Assembly: GCA_963780865.1 (NCBI GenBank)
Contig: CAWADT010000012.1
Coordinates: 62,001 to 126,000, forward strand
Origin: FEN-1073 sp963780865
Lineage (GTDB): Bacteria; Chloroflexota; Anaerolineae; Anaerolineales; RBG-16-64-43
DNA: 64,000 bases
Direction of reading: 5' to 3'
Notes under the pieces: model-generated
The model's input: only the letters and a program-made list of their open reading frames with translations
The model's database searches: none
Told to the model about the DNA's origin: nothing
Shown: one piece after another, positions 1 through 7,733 of the stretch
How positions within the stretch are numbered: the first letter of the stretch is position 1
Layout of the letters: each line of letters starts with the position of its first letter
Position numbers and translations under genes: made by a program

Positions 1-450
1 CATGATTTCAAAACCGATGCTCGCTCCGAAAGTCCTCGCCTCGGAGCATAACGCCGCAAAGGATTTAACGATGCGGGGCATAGGACATGGTGAATTGTAG
101 AAATCCCCCACTTTGACATGCTTTGCCTGCAACGCCGCCGACGCCTCGAACAATCGCATTTTGCGGCTGTCCGATTCAGCCTTTCGGCCGCCGTCGAGAA
201 ACCAGTCGGTGAGAAATTCCAGCTCAAGGTATTTGATCCCATTATCCTCCAGGATCTTTTTTGCTTCTGTGAGCGTTCGATGGATCCGGATATGCTCCAA
301 ATCGGCATGCCAGATCCCGATGCCGGCAAACCCGGCTTTTGCGGCGGCCTCCACCCGGTGCCGAAAATCATACGGGCTGATTTCGCCGCGTCCGGGGTAA
401 ACGCCCGCGGTCGTCCAATAGAGGCACATCAATTCCGTTTGGGGTTTCAT
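1..450 (-). CDS. Sugar phosphate isomerase/epimerase, TIM-barrel family (partial)
   Basis: An open frame of 150 codons runs from an ATG at 450 to the left window edge, so only the N-terminal half is present. The translation has the pattern of the xylose-isomerase-like TIM-barrel (AP endonuclease 2) family. It starts with a short beta strand (ELMCLYWTTAGV), then has FAGIGIWHADLEHIR, YLELEFLTDWF and KHVKVGDFYNSPC, which fit successive barrel strands ending in acidic or histidine metal ligands. Such proteins isomerise or epimerise sugars and polyols, or degrade inositol; the exact substrate cannot be read. The start is supported by AAGGGA about 7 bases upstream. The gene diverges from mnmA across a 190-base gap. 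Confidence 0.75.
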   Translation of the reverse strand, partial: MKPQTELMCLYWTTAGVYPGRGEISPYDFRHRVEAAAKAGFAGIGIWHADLEHIRIHRTLTEAKKILEDNGIKYLELEFLTDWFLDGGRKAESDSRKMRLFEASAALQAKHVKVGDFYNSPCPMPRIVKSFAALCSEARTFGASIGFEIM

Positions 451-605
451 AGGCGTTCCCTTCGAAGGGTTTTTATAACATATTCGAAAAGTCTTGCAAT
501 GATCCTCCCGGGATGATCCAAGATCCTATTGCGCTAGTTCGCCGATCGGCACCTTCAAACGCCAAAATTCGAAATTTGCTGTTTATCAAAATCTTTGCCG
601 GTTTG

Positions 606-634
606 TTGACGCACGCTTCCCCGTCCTGTAGAAT
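606..634 (+). promoter_or_regulatory. Sigma-70-type promoter of mnmA, leaderless
   Basis: TTGACG (606-611) and TAGAAT (629-634) are separated by 17 bases. The ATG of mnmA starts only 6 bases after the -10 box, so the predicted transcription start falls on or next to the start codon. No Shine-Dalgarno sequence is possible in that space, so the mRNA should be leaderless. Confidence 0.6.
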
Positions 635-640
635 GCGCCC

Positions 641-1726
641 ATGACTGATTCCCCGCGCACCAAGGTGGCCGTCGCGATGAGCGGCGGCGTGGATTCTTCG
701 GTTGCGGCGGCGTTGCTGCTCGAGCAGGGCTGCGAAGTAACCGGGTTGATGCTGGGGCTTTGGACCGACCCGGATACCGAGTTCGAGAACCGCTGTTGCG
801 CATCCAATGCCGTCGCCCTCGCCCGCCGCGTGGCCGAGCAGTTGTCCATCCCGTTCCACTTGATCGATTCCGCCGAGCTTTTCCGGCGCGAAGTGGTTGC
901 GCCGATGATCGCAGCGTACGCGCGCGGCCGTACGCCCAACCCGTGCCTGACGTGCAACCGCAAAGTGCGCTGGGGATTTCTCCTGCGGCACGCGCTCGAA
1001 GCGGGCGCGGATTTTCTTGCCACCGGCCATTATGCCCGGATCCGGAAAACCGGCGATCGTTTCGAGCTGCTGCGCGGGAAGGACCCTGACAAGGATCAAT
1101 CCTACGTGCTCGCCTCGCTCGGCCAGGACGAACTCGCACGCACGTTGTTTCCACTTGGTGAAATGACCAAGGGGGAGGTGCGCGAGCGCGCTAGGGGGCT
1201 TAATCTGCCTGTGGCGGAACGCCCCGACAGCCAAGACCTGTGCTTCATCCCAGACCGCGACTATCGGCGTTTCCTGAAAAAGTACGCACCCGAGTCATTC
1301 ACACCAGGTCCGATCTTTTCGAGCAGTGGTGGCTTACTCGGCGAGCATCCGGGGTTAGCCGCCTTCACCATTGGCCAGCGGAAAGGAATTGGCGTCGCCT
1401 CCCCCCGCCCGCTTTACGTCCTGGCGATCGATCCCGCGCGTAACGCGCTCGTCGTCGGCCCGGAGGAAGAGCTCGGCCATCGGAGTTTGCTTGCCGAAGG
1501 CGCGTCCTGGATAGCGGGGGAACCTCCGGCGCATGTCTTTCCTTCCCAAGTAAAAATCCGGTACACTGCAAGGGAAAAGCCGGCCGAAGTGACGATACAG
1601 GAGAAGGGGAATGTGCGGGTCCGGTTCGAGAGCCCGCTGCGCGACATCACGCCCGGCCAGGCCGCCGTTTTCTACGGCGGGGAAGTCTGCCTCGGAACGG
1701 CGATCATAGCGGAGGCAAGCGAATGA
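641..1726 (+). CDS. mnmA: tRNA-specific 2-thiouridylase MnmA
   Basis: MnmA thiolates U34 of the tRNAs for Lys, Glu and Gln in the cytoplasm. It adenylates the base and receives sulfur as a persulfide. The 361-residue protein has the PP-loop AMSGGVDSS at residues 12-20. The two catalytic cysteines of the family are C102 (in NPCLTC) and C201 (in DSQDLCFIPD), and the tRNA-contact stretch TGHYARI is present. Length and architecture are normal: an N-terminal PP-ATPase, a central domain and a C-terminal beta barrel. The start follows a strong promoter by 6 bases without a ribosome-binding site. The stop overlaps the next gene by 4 bases (ATGA), so the two are translationally coupled. No cysteine desulfurase lies nearby. 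Confidence 0.97.
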   Translation: MTDSPRTKVAVAMSGGVDSSVAAALLLEQGCEVTGLMLGLWTDPDTEFENRCCASNAVALARRVAEQLSIPFHLIDSAELFRREVVAPMIAAYARGRTPNPCLTCNRKVRWGFLLRHALEAGADFLATGHYARIRKTGDRFELLRGKDPDKDQSYVLASLGQDELARTLFPLGEMTKGEVRERARGLNLPVAERPDSQDLCFIPDRDYRRFLKKYAPESFTPGPIFSSSGGLLGEHPGLAAFTIGQRKGIGVASPRPLYVLAIDPARNALVVGPEEELGHRSLLAEGASWIAGEPPAHVFPSQVKIRYTAREKPAEVTIQEKGNVRVRFESPLRDITPGQAAVFYGGEVCLGTAIIAEASE

Positions 1727-1989
1727 ACCCGCTCGCATGGATTTTTGGATTGGTCTTGGCCACTTTCATCGGTGCGGGCTTCTTTATCATCCGGCCTGCG
1801 AAATCCTACCGCATGCTCGGGTTGTGCGTTCTCGTCGCCTGGATCGGCTTTGCCGCCGGTGACTTCATCGCCGAAGCCTCCGGCTTCCGGTTTTGGATGG
1901 CCGGAGGACTGAATCTCGGCGGAGCGGTCGTAGGCACTCTGATCGCGTTGATCCTATTGCGCGTTTTGGCGCTTAAAGAATGGGGCTAG
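1723..1989 (+). CDS. Small integral membrane protein, unknown function
   Basis: The 88-residue protein is almost entirely hydrophobic. It has three predicted membrane helices (about residues 3-23, 30-46 and 60-82), with a short basic loop RPAKSYR between the first two. The ATG overlaps the mnmA stop as ATGA, so it belongs to that transcript. I do not recognise the family. The glycine-rich third segment (GGLNLGGAVVGT) resembles small membrane proteins of the GlsB/YeaQ type, but the match is too weak to name it. It is followed 9 bases later by a lipoprotein gene with a GGAGG-type ribosome site. Confidence 0.7.
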   Translation: MNPLAWIFGLVLATFIGAGFFIIRPAKSYRMLGLCVLVAWIGFAAGDFIAEASGFRFWMAGGLNLGGAVVGTLIALILLRVLALKEWG

Positions 1990-1998
1990 GAGGAAACG

Positions 1999-3435
1999 AT
2001 GCGAAATAAAATATTCCTGTGGACCACCTTTGGTTTGGCGCTGGTGGCCCTCGGTTGCAACATTTCCGGCGGGAGCGTCGATACGGCAATCTCCGAGGGG
2101 AAATCAGCCGCCGGCACCGCCGCGGCGATATTGACGGAAGCCGCCGGGACGGTTTCCGCCGCCGGAACCGCGAGTGCCTCCACCCTTCCCGTGGGCGGCG
2201 GCCCATCCGCCACCGACAATTCCGCTGTCACCGATACTCCCGCTGCCACCGCGCTGACTCCGACGGTCGCGCCGAGCGCCACCGTGGCCATTGCGCCTTC
2301 GTCCACTCCATCGCCGCATCTGAGCGTCGCGTTCATCTCCGGCGGAAATCCCTGGATCGTCGAGCCGCCCGCCGCCCCGCGGCAACTCTCAACCGCTGGA
2401 ACCGTGGACGGGGTTTACCTTTCCAGCGACGGATTGCGGGTCGTGTATACGCACCGTCCGGTCGCCGACGGACCGGCCGAAGTCCGAGTGGTAAATTCCG
2501 ACGGGACAGGCGATCGCGCGCTGCTCACCTCGATTCAGGTGGGCGCGCTGGAATCGCCCGGTTCGGCGCTCTTTACCGACGTCAACCGGCTGGACTGGGT
2601 CCCCGGCACGCACTGGATCTTCCTCAGCACCCGCGGCCAGTTTGAAGGTCCGGGTCTGGCCAGCAACGACGACCTCTTCGTCCTCGACGTCGACAGCGGC
2701 ACGATCACCACCACGCTCACCGCCGGCAACGGCGGCGATCCATACCCCTCGCCCGACGGGACGAAAATGGCAGTCTCGCGCGGAACGTCCCTCTCGGTAT
2801 GCGCGATCGACGGCTCCGGGATGCATCCGGACGTCATTTCCTTCCCGGTGGTCATCACCTACAGCGAATACACTTTCTACCCGCCGGTGGTCTGGGCGGC
2901 GGATTCCACCCGCTTCGGAGTCATCATCCCCTCCCCCGATCCGTTCGCGGCTTCGCCCACCGGCGCGATCTGGATGGTCGACGGCGAGAGCGGTGCGGCG
3001 ACGATCGTTTCAACGCTGAACGGGATTTTCTTCCTCCCGTTGGGCGTCCTCTCCCCGACGCTCGACCGCGTCGGGTTCATCCGCACGGCGGCCGATCCGA
3101 GCCTGAAGGATAGCTACGTCTCGGCGCTCGACGGATCCTCCGCGCTGCACCTGGGCAGCAACGCCAACACCGCGGTGCTATCGTTCGCGCCCGACGGCCA
3201 GCATTTCGCCTATTCCGTCGGATCTCCCGCCACGGTGTTCGTCGGTTCCCTGGGCGGCGGGACCATCCCGGTCCCCGGCAGCGTCATGCACCTTGCGTGG
3301 GTTAACACCACCCAGTTTGTTTTTTCCCAGGGTACGATGTCCTCCTGGACTTTGCAACTGGGGAATACCGGCGGCGCCGCGTCTCTGATCGCGTCGCCCT
3401 CCGGCGACCGGACGGCGTTCGACGCAGGCGAATAG
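1999..3435 (+). CDS. Lipoprotein with TolB/WD40-like beta-propeller
   Basis: The 478-residue protein begins with a lipoprotein signal peptide: basic MRNK, a hydrophobic core, then lipobox LVALGC with C20 as the lipidation site. A Ser/Thr/Ala/Pro-rich linker follows to about residue 105 and would tether the rest outside the membrane. The remainder contains repeated blades of the TolB-like propeller type. Examples are DPYPSPDGTKMAVS, SVAFISGGNPWIV and SFAPDGQHFAYSV, with the characteristic PDG-x-x-A turn. Such propellers mediate binding; no enzyme motif is visible. It is likely co-transcribed with mnmA and the small membrane protein, although no functional link is apparent. A second propeller lipoprotein lies at 23038. 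Confidence 0.8.
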   Translation: MRNKIFLWTTFGLALVALGCNISGGSVDTAISEGKSAAGTAAAILTEAAGTVSAAGTASASTLPVGGGPSATDNSAVTDTPAATALTPTVAPSATVAIAPSSTPSPHLSVAFISGGNPWIVEPPAAPRQLSTAGTVDGVYLSSDGLRVVYTHRPVADGPAEVRVVNSDGTGDRALLTSIQVGALESPGSALFTDVNRLDWVPGTHWIFLSTRGQFEGPGLASNDDLFVLDVDSGTITTTLTAGNGGDPYPSPDGTKMAVSRGTSLSVCAIDGSGMHPDVISFPVVITYSEYTFYPPVVWAADSTRFGVIIPSPDPFAASPTGAIWMVDGESGAATIVSTLNGIFFLPLGVLSPTLDRVGFIRTAADPSLKDSYVSALDGSSALHLGSNANTAVLSFAPDGQHFAYSVGSPATVFVGSLGGGTIPVPGSVMHLAWVNTTQFVFSQGTMSSWTLQLGNTGGAASLIASPSGDRTAFDAGE

Positions 3436-3451
3436 AACTTGATAAACTGTA

Positions 3452-3472
3452 GCCCGGATCGACGATCCGGGC
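3452..3472. other. Perfect hairpin between lipoprotein and DinB genes
   Basis: GCCCGGATC and GATCCGGGC form a 9-bp stem with a 3-base loop. The plus-strand copy is followed by A6 rather than T, so it is not a canonical terminator for the upstream gene. It may act as an mRNA-end structure. Confidence 0.5.
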
Positions 3473-3514
3473 AAAAAAGTTTTCTACGGAAATAATAATA
3501 AAAGGACGCTCGCG

Positions 3515-4024
3515 ATGACCAACGCGGAATCTGAAGTTCTGATCGATCCGGAGATTCTGCACTCCCGGATTCACGAGGAGTGGGAAGCCTTTTCGGCTCT
3601 GATCTCTGCACTCAACGAACCGCAACTCGTCCGCCGCGATCCCGGTCAGTGGTCGGTGAAAGACATCCTCGCCCATATCACCGCCTGGGAGAAGTTCCTG
3701 ATCCTCAATCAGTTCCTCGGAATGCCGGCGGCCGAAGCTCTGTGCGTCGAACCGGCCGTGATGGAACGCGCGGATGAGGACGAAATCAACGCCATCCTGT
3801 TCGAGCGCAACCGCGACCGGACTCTCGCGGAGGTTCATTTTGAATGGTATGAAACCCACCGCTGGCTGATGTCGGAGCTTGCGAAAATCGAGGCGGTCTC
3901 TCTGGCGGCTCCCACCTTTTGTTTTGGACCGAATGCCAAACCGCTCGCGGAATGGGTAGTGTTGAACTCCTGCGATCATTATGCCGATCATCGCCGGACG
4001 ATCGAAACGCGAAAAACTGGCTAA
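3515..4024 (+). CDS. DinB/ClbS-like four-helix-bundle protein
   Basis: The 169-residue protein matches the DinB-like superfamily, ClbS/DfsB (DUF1706) branch. It has the helix-1 signature HSRIHEEWEAFSALI and the hallmark PGQWSVKDILAHITAWEKF, where the histidine and the WSVKD turn are typical. A late helix contains NSCDHYADHRRTIE. Family members are metal-dependent or metal-binding helical bundles. Some act in thiol transfer or detoxification, and ClbS deactivates colibactin. The substrate here is unknown. A weak AAAGGA-type site precedes the ATG. The gene stands alone, 80 bases after the lipoprotein gene and 380 bases before the insertion sequence. Confidence 0.8.
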   Translation: MTNAESEVLIDPEILHSRIHEEWEAFSALISALNEPQLVRRDPGQWSVKDILAHITAWEKFLILNQFLGMPAAEALCVEPAVMERADEDEINAILFERNRDRTLAEVHFEWYETHRWLMSELAKIEAVSLAAPTFCFGPNAKPLAEWVVLNSCDHYADHRRTIETRKTG

Positions 4025-4402
4025 CTCTAAAACGTTGCGCCGGGATTGGAATCACCGTCGGATGGATTCCTGGAACTATCCGCATCAAGAAATAGTAGAT
4101 TGGACTCCAGAATCAGGAAAGTAAAATCCCCCCGGTTCGTAATTATTTTTTTCAATGAATGAGGAAGAGTTGTAATAAATAGTTAACTTTCTATTGAATA
4201 AACCTGTCTTTCCAATCGATACTTTGGATGCCAAATAGAAACACCGGGGCATGACGAACTTTTTTGCATTCCTCGAGGACCTGCACTTGCCTGTGGATTC
4301 AATAATCCTCGATTTTTTGAAGAGATCGTATATGGTCTATGGTCGATGGTCCATGTTTGATGGTCTTCTCTTTTTCCGCGTCCCCCCGCGAGCTATTATT
4401 AA
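4025..4402. other. AT-rich gene-free spacer before the IS
   Basis: No credible gene is seen. The stretch is clearly more AT-rich than the surroundings. It contains a short tandem repeat (4331-4365) and ends in the TTAA (4399-4402) that borders the insertion sequence. Confidence 0.6.
4331..4365 (+). repeat. Five-copy 7-bp tandem repeat
   Basis: The 7-base units TATGGTC, TATGGTC, GATGGTC, CATGTTT and GATGGTC follow each other without spacing. Four of the five share ATGGTC. It lies in the AT-rich spacer upstream of the insertion sequence and has no evident coding role. Confidence 0.7.
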
Positions 4403-5684
4403 CAGGTTGTTGAATTAGCCTCAATAATAACTCTTGGGAACGGATTTATAAGGACTCTGGGAGCGTGTATTCCAGGAGCCTTCTTATTTCCATCCGGTTT
4501 TCAGGTGCTTGGTGCCGCTTCCAGGTTGCACATTCTAATCAGATTGTAAATCCCAAGCGCAAAGAGGAAAAACCAACTCACCTTTGCAGCACCCCGGAAT
4601 TTGACTCTCCGCAATCTCCCTTGTTCTTTCAACCAACCAAAGATTTCTTCAATACGCTTCCGGATAATTAGACTTACTCGATATCCTTCATGTCTCGTTG
4701 TCCGCCCATCTACCAACTTGGATCCTCTCTGATCCTTGACCGCAATATGCGGAACGATGTTCAAGACGCAACATTCCCGGATGAATTTAGCTTCATCAAA
4801 CCATTTGTCCCCGCCAACAGTAATGCCTCTCGAGCGTCCTTCCTGCTTCCGTCGGAGCATTTCCAAACAACCATTCCGCTCGGCGTTGTTTTCTGCAATC
4901 CGAAGATCTCCATCCACCGCAATTCCATGCCGGTTTTCCATCATGGCATTCCCCACATACGATAACTTCGCCTGCGCGCCTGTCCCTTTACGTATCAGAC
5001 GGCTTTCGGGGTCTGTCGTCGATCGATGGGTCTCATTTCGCCGGGTTTCACCGCGAAAATCAATGGATGGATTTCCGGGTCCTTGAGGCGGAGGATCGGT
5101 CCCTTCGGTATCATCAGCTTTCACTGGTTTGATGCTTTTAAGGCTAGCCCACGCCTCCACCAGAGTGCCATCCACCGAAAAATGCTCATCGCTGACGAGG
5201 CCTTTTACGGTTGCTTGGCGGACCGTTTCCAGGAGGAATTTTCGAGCCAGATCGCCATCCAAGAACCTTTTCCAAATTCTGGAAAAGGTGGAATGATCCC
5301 AAACGCGCTCATGCGGAGCCAATCCCACAAACCAACGAAACAGCATGTTGTATTCCAATTGTTCCATGAGCAAGCGCTCGCTCCGCACGGAGAAGAGGTA
5401 TTGCAGGAGAAGCGCTCGCAGCAGCATTTCCGGCGGAATGCATGGACGGCCATTTTCCTGATACAGTTGATCTAGGTCCCATTTCATTTCGGCGAGGGCG
5501 CAATCGGTCATGGCGCGGATTTTCCGGAGTGGATGGGTTGCCGGCACCATTTCTTCGATATCGATGAAATAAAAAGCGGGGGGATTTTTGGGATCGGCTC
5601 GGCGCATGGATTTTCCTCTTACTATTAAAACACGCCGATCACTGCTTCGATTCGCTTGCTTTGGATTAGTTTTTCAACAGCCTG
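4403..5684 (-). mobile_element. Complete IS5-family insertion sequence
   Basis: The 1282-bp element is bounded by inverted repeats. The left end is CAGGTTGTTGAA (4403-4414) and the right end, read inward on the minus strand, is CAGGCTGTTGAA (5684-5673); they match at 11 of 12 positions. Both ends are flanked by TTAA (4399-4402 and 5685-5688), which fits a 4-bp target duplication of the YTAR type known for the IS5 family. A single intact transposase gene fills the element. It sits 44 bases past the typA stop, in the same orientation as typA, and breaks no recognisable gene. The near-perfect ends and intact frame suggest recent or still possible activity. Confidence 0.88.
4501..5607 (-). CDS. 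IS5-family DDE transposase
   Basis: The 368-residue transposase begins with a DUF772-type N-terminal domain (FRWFVGL, VWDHSTFSRIWKRF), followed by a DDE catalytic domain. Visible catalytic residues are D146 in FSVDGTLVEAWAS, D267 in VGGDKWFDEAKF and E320/E321 in RKRIEEIFGWLKE, the canonical Y/R-x-x-E helix of IS5. RRNETHRSTTDPESRL and AMMENRHGIAVDG are typical family blocks. The frame is uninterrupted and of normal length, so the gene looks functional. It lies wholly within the inverted repeats. Its start is 77 bases inside the right end, which leaves room for a promoter there. Confidence 0.93.
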   Translation of the reverse strand: MRRADPKNPPAFYFIDIEEMVPATHPLRKIRAMTDCALAEMKWDLDQLYQENGRPCIPPEMLLRALLLQYLFSVRSERLLMEQLEYNMLFRWFVGLAPHERVWDHSTFSRIWKRFLDGDLARKFLLETVRQATVKGLVSDEHFSVDGTLVEAWASLKSIKPVKADDTEGTDPPPQGPGNPSIDFRGETRRNETHRSTTDPESRLIRKGTGAQAKLSYVGNAMMENRHGIAVDGDLRIAENNAERNGCLEMLRRKQEGRSRGITVGGDKWFDEAKFIRECCVLNIVPHIAVKDQRGSKLVDGRTTRHEGYRVSLIIRKRIEEIFGWLKEQGRLRRVKFRGAAKVSWFFLFALGIYNLIRMCNLEAAPST

Positions 5685-5731
5685 TTAATTACAAGCTTTC
5701 GATCCGTCCTTTGCCTGGTTACCGTTCCTAT

Positions 5732-7600
5732 TCACTTGCCTTCCCGCTCGGCCAATTCCTCCTTGGCTCGTTTCACTCCTTTTCCGCGTTCCTCCGTGTC
5801 CAGAACTTTCTTGCGGATCCGGTAGGCGACGGGCGTTATTTCCAGCAGCTCGTCCTCGGCCAGAAACTCCAGGCATTCGTCGAGGCTCATCTGGCGGGGA
5901 GTCACCAGGCGAACTTCGATATCCTTGTTCGAGGAGCGCATGTTCGTCAGATGCTTTTTCTTGCAGACATTCACCGGTAAATCGCCCGGCCGCTGTTGTT
6001 CCCCCACCACCATCCCCTCGTAGATCTCCACTCCCGGTCCGAGGAACAATACCCCGCGCTCCTCGGCGTTCTTAAGCCCGAAGTTGGTCGTGGTGCCGTC
6101 CTCCCAGGCCACAATGGAACCGGTGGAACGGGTGGGCACCGGTCCCACCATGGAATCGTATCCATGGAAAACGGCGTTCATGACCCCATTGCCCCGCGTG
6201 GCGTTGAGAAACTGGTAGCGAAAGCCGAGCAAGCCGCGGGTGGGCGCAATGTACGTAAGCTGCACGCTGCCTTTTTGGCTGTCCACCATGTTCATCATTT
6301 GACCGCGCCGCGAACCGAGCATTTCCACAACGGCGCCGACCGTATCGGGGCTGGTTTCGATATGGACTTCCTCGAAAGGCTCCAGCATGGTTCCATCTTC
6401 CGCCGTCCGGAAGATAACCTCCGGGCGCGAGACGTGGAACTCGTAGCCTTCGCGCCGCATCGTTTCGATCAGGATGCCCAGGTGCAATTCCCCCCGTCCC
6501 GAAACGACGAACGTGTCCGTCGCGCCGGTTTCCTCCACCCGCAGCGCGACGTTGTGCCGCAGCTCTTCGAACAGGCGCTCGCGCAATTTGCGCGAAGTTC
6601 CCCAGCGGCCTTCCCGGCCCGAGAATGGCGAGGTGTTCACCCCGAACATCATCCGGACGGTCGGCTCTTCCACTTTGATTTGGGGAAGCGCCACGGGGTT
6701 CTCCGGGTCGGCCAGCGTTTCGCCGATCGCGATTCCTTCCAGCCCGGCGATGGCAACGATTTCCCCGGCCTCCGCCTGCTCCACCTCCACTCGCTCCAGT
6801 CCCTGGTGAATGTAAAGATACCGCGCGCGTTCCTCTAAAATGTCCCCGGCGAGGGTCATGCGGGCGACCTTCTCGCCGGCGTGCATCCGCCCGGCGAAAA
6901 TCCGGCCCACGGCGGTCACGCCGCGGTAATTATCGTATCCGAGCGAAGCCACCAACATCTGCAACGGCGCATCCGGATCCACCATGGGCGGGGAGATATG
7001 GCGCAGGATGGCGGAAAACAGCGGCTGCAAATCCGGACCCATTTCGTGGGTCTGCCCCGCCTGCTGGGTGATGGCGTTGGTGTAGATGACGGGAAAATCC
7101 GCCTGCTGCTCGCTGGCTCCTAATTCGATAAACAGATCGAAAGTTTTATTTAACGCGATGTCGGGTTCGGCGTCTTTGCGGTCCATTTTATTGATGACCA
7201 CGATTGCGCGATGTCCTTTTTCCAGCGCTTTTTTTAATACGAAACGCGTCTGGGGCATCGGGCCCTCGGCGGCGTCCACCAGGAGCAGGATCCCGTCCAC
7301 CATATTCATCACCCGTTCCACCTCGCCACCGAAATCGGCGTGGCCCGGCGTATCGACGATGTTGATCTTCACCTGCATCTTCGCCACCGGGTCCCATACG
7401 CTGATGGATGTGTTTTTTGCGAGGATCGTGATCCCGCGTTCGCGCTCCAGGTCGTTGGAATCCATGACTCTTTCGGCCACCTGCTGGTTTTCCCGAAACG
7501 TGTGGGATTGCCGCAGCAGGCCGTCCACCAGGGTGGTTTTTCCGTGGTCGACGTGGGCGACGATGGCGATATTGCGAATGTCGATTCGTTCAGTAATCAT
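5732..7600 (-). CDS. typA: Translational GTPase TypA/BipA
   Basis: TypA is a ribosome-binding translation-factor GTPase involved in 50S assembly and stress or cold adaptation. The 622-residue protein shows G1 AHVDHGKTTL, G2 RGITI, G3 DTPGHADFGGEVERV and G4 NKMD. EF-G-like domains follow, and the BipA-specific C-terminal domain includes LLGFRYQFLNATRG and SRRGQMMNMVDSQKG. I chose the ATG at 7600 (MITERIDIRN) because family members begin there. An open frame extends 40 codons further upstream, but it is low-complexity and crosses a leader hairpin. The gene is monocistronic and ends 44 bases before the insertion sequence. Confidence 0.97.
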   Translation of the reverse strand: MITERIDIRNIAIVAHVDHGKTTLVDGLLRQSHTFRENQQVAERVMDSNDLERERGITILAKNTSISVWDPVAKMQVKINIVDTPGHADFGGEVERVMNMVDGILLLVDAAEGPMPQTRFVLKKALEKGHRAIVVINKMDRKDAEPDIALNKTFDLFIELGASEQQADFPVIYTNAITQQAGQTHEMGPDLQPLFSAILRHISPPMVDPDAPLQMLVASLGYDNYRGVTAVGRIFAGRMHAGEKVARMTLAGDILEERARYLYIHQGLERVEVEQAEAGEIVAIAGLEGIAIGETLADPENPVALPQIKVEEPTVRMMFGVNTSPFSGREGRWGTSRKLRERLFEELRHNVALRVEETGATDTFVVSGRGELHLGILIETMRREGYEFHVSRPEVIFRTAEDGTMLEPFEEVHIETSPDTVGAVVEMLGSRRGQMMNMVDSQKGSVQLTYIAPTRGLLGFRYQFLNATRGNGVMNAVFHGYDSMVGPVPTRSTGSIVAWEDGTTTNFGLKNAEERGVLFLGPGVEIYEGMVVGEQQRPGDLPVNVCKKKHLTNMRSSNKDIEVRLVTPRQMSLDECLEFLAEDELLEITPVAYRIRKKVLDTEERGKGVKRAKEELAEREGK

Positions 7601-7631
7601 GAATCCGCTGCATCCTTTAGAAAACGCGCAA

Positions 7632-7659
7632 CGACCCCGGCGGCTCGCTGCCGGGGTCG
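7632..7659 (-). other. Leader hairpin upstream of typA
   Basis: CGACCCCGG (7632-7640) and CCGGGGTCG (7651-7659) form a perfect 9-bp stem with a 10-base loop, 31 bases upstream of the typA start. No T-tract follows directly. It may be a 5' untranslated structural element. Confidence 0.5.
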
Positions 7660-7733
7660 CACTTGAAGATATGTTACCAGGTTTTCCAGTTTTTTTATAG
7701 GACTGGCTGGGAAAACTCAAAAGTCGGCACCGG

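Noticed and set aside
7601..7720. N-terminal extension of TypA by 40 residues
   Set aside because: TypA homologues start at MITERIDI; the extra part crosses a leader hairpin and has no ribosome site.
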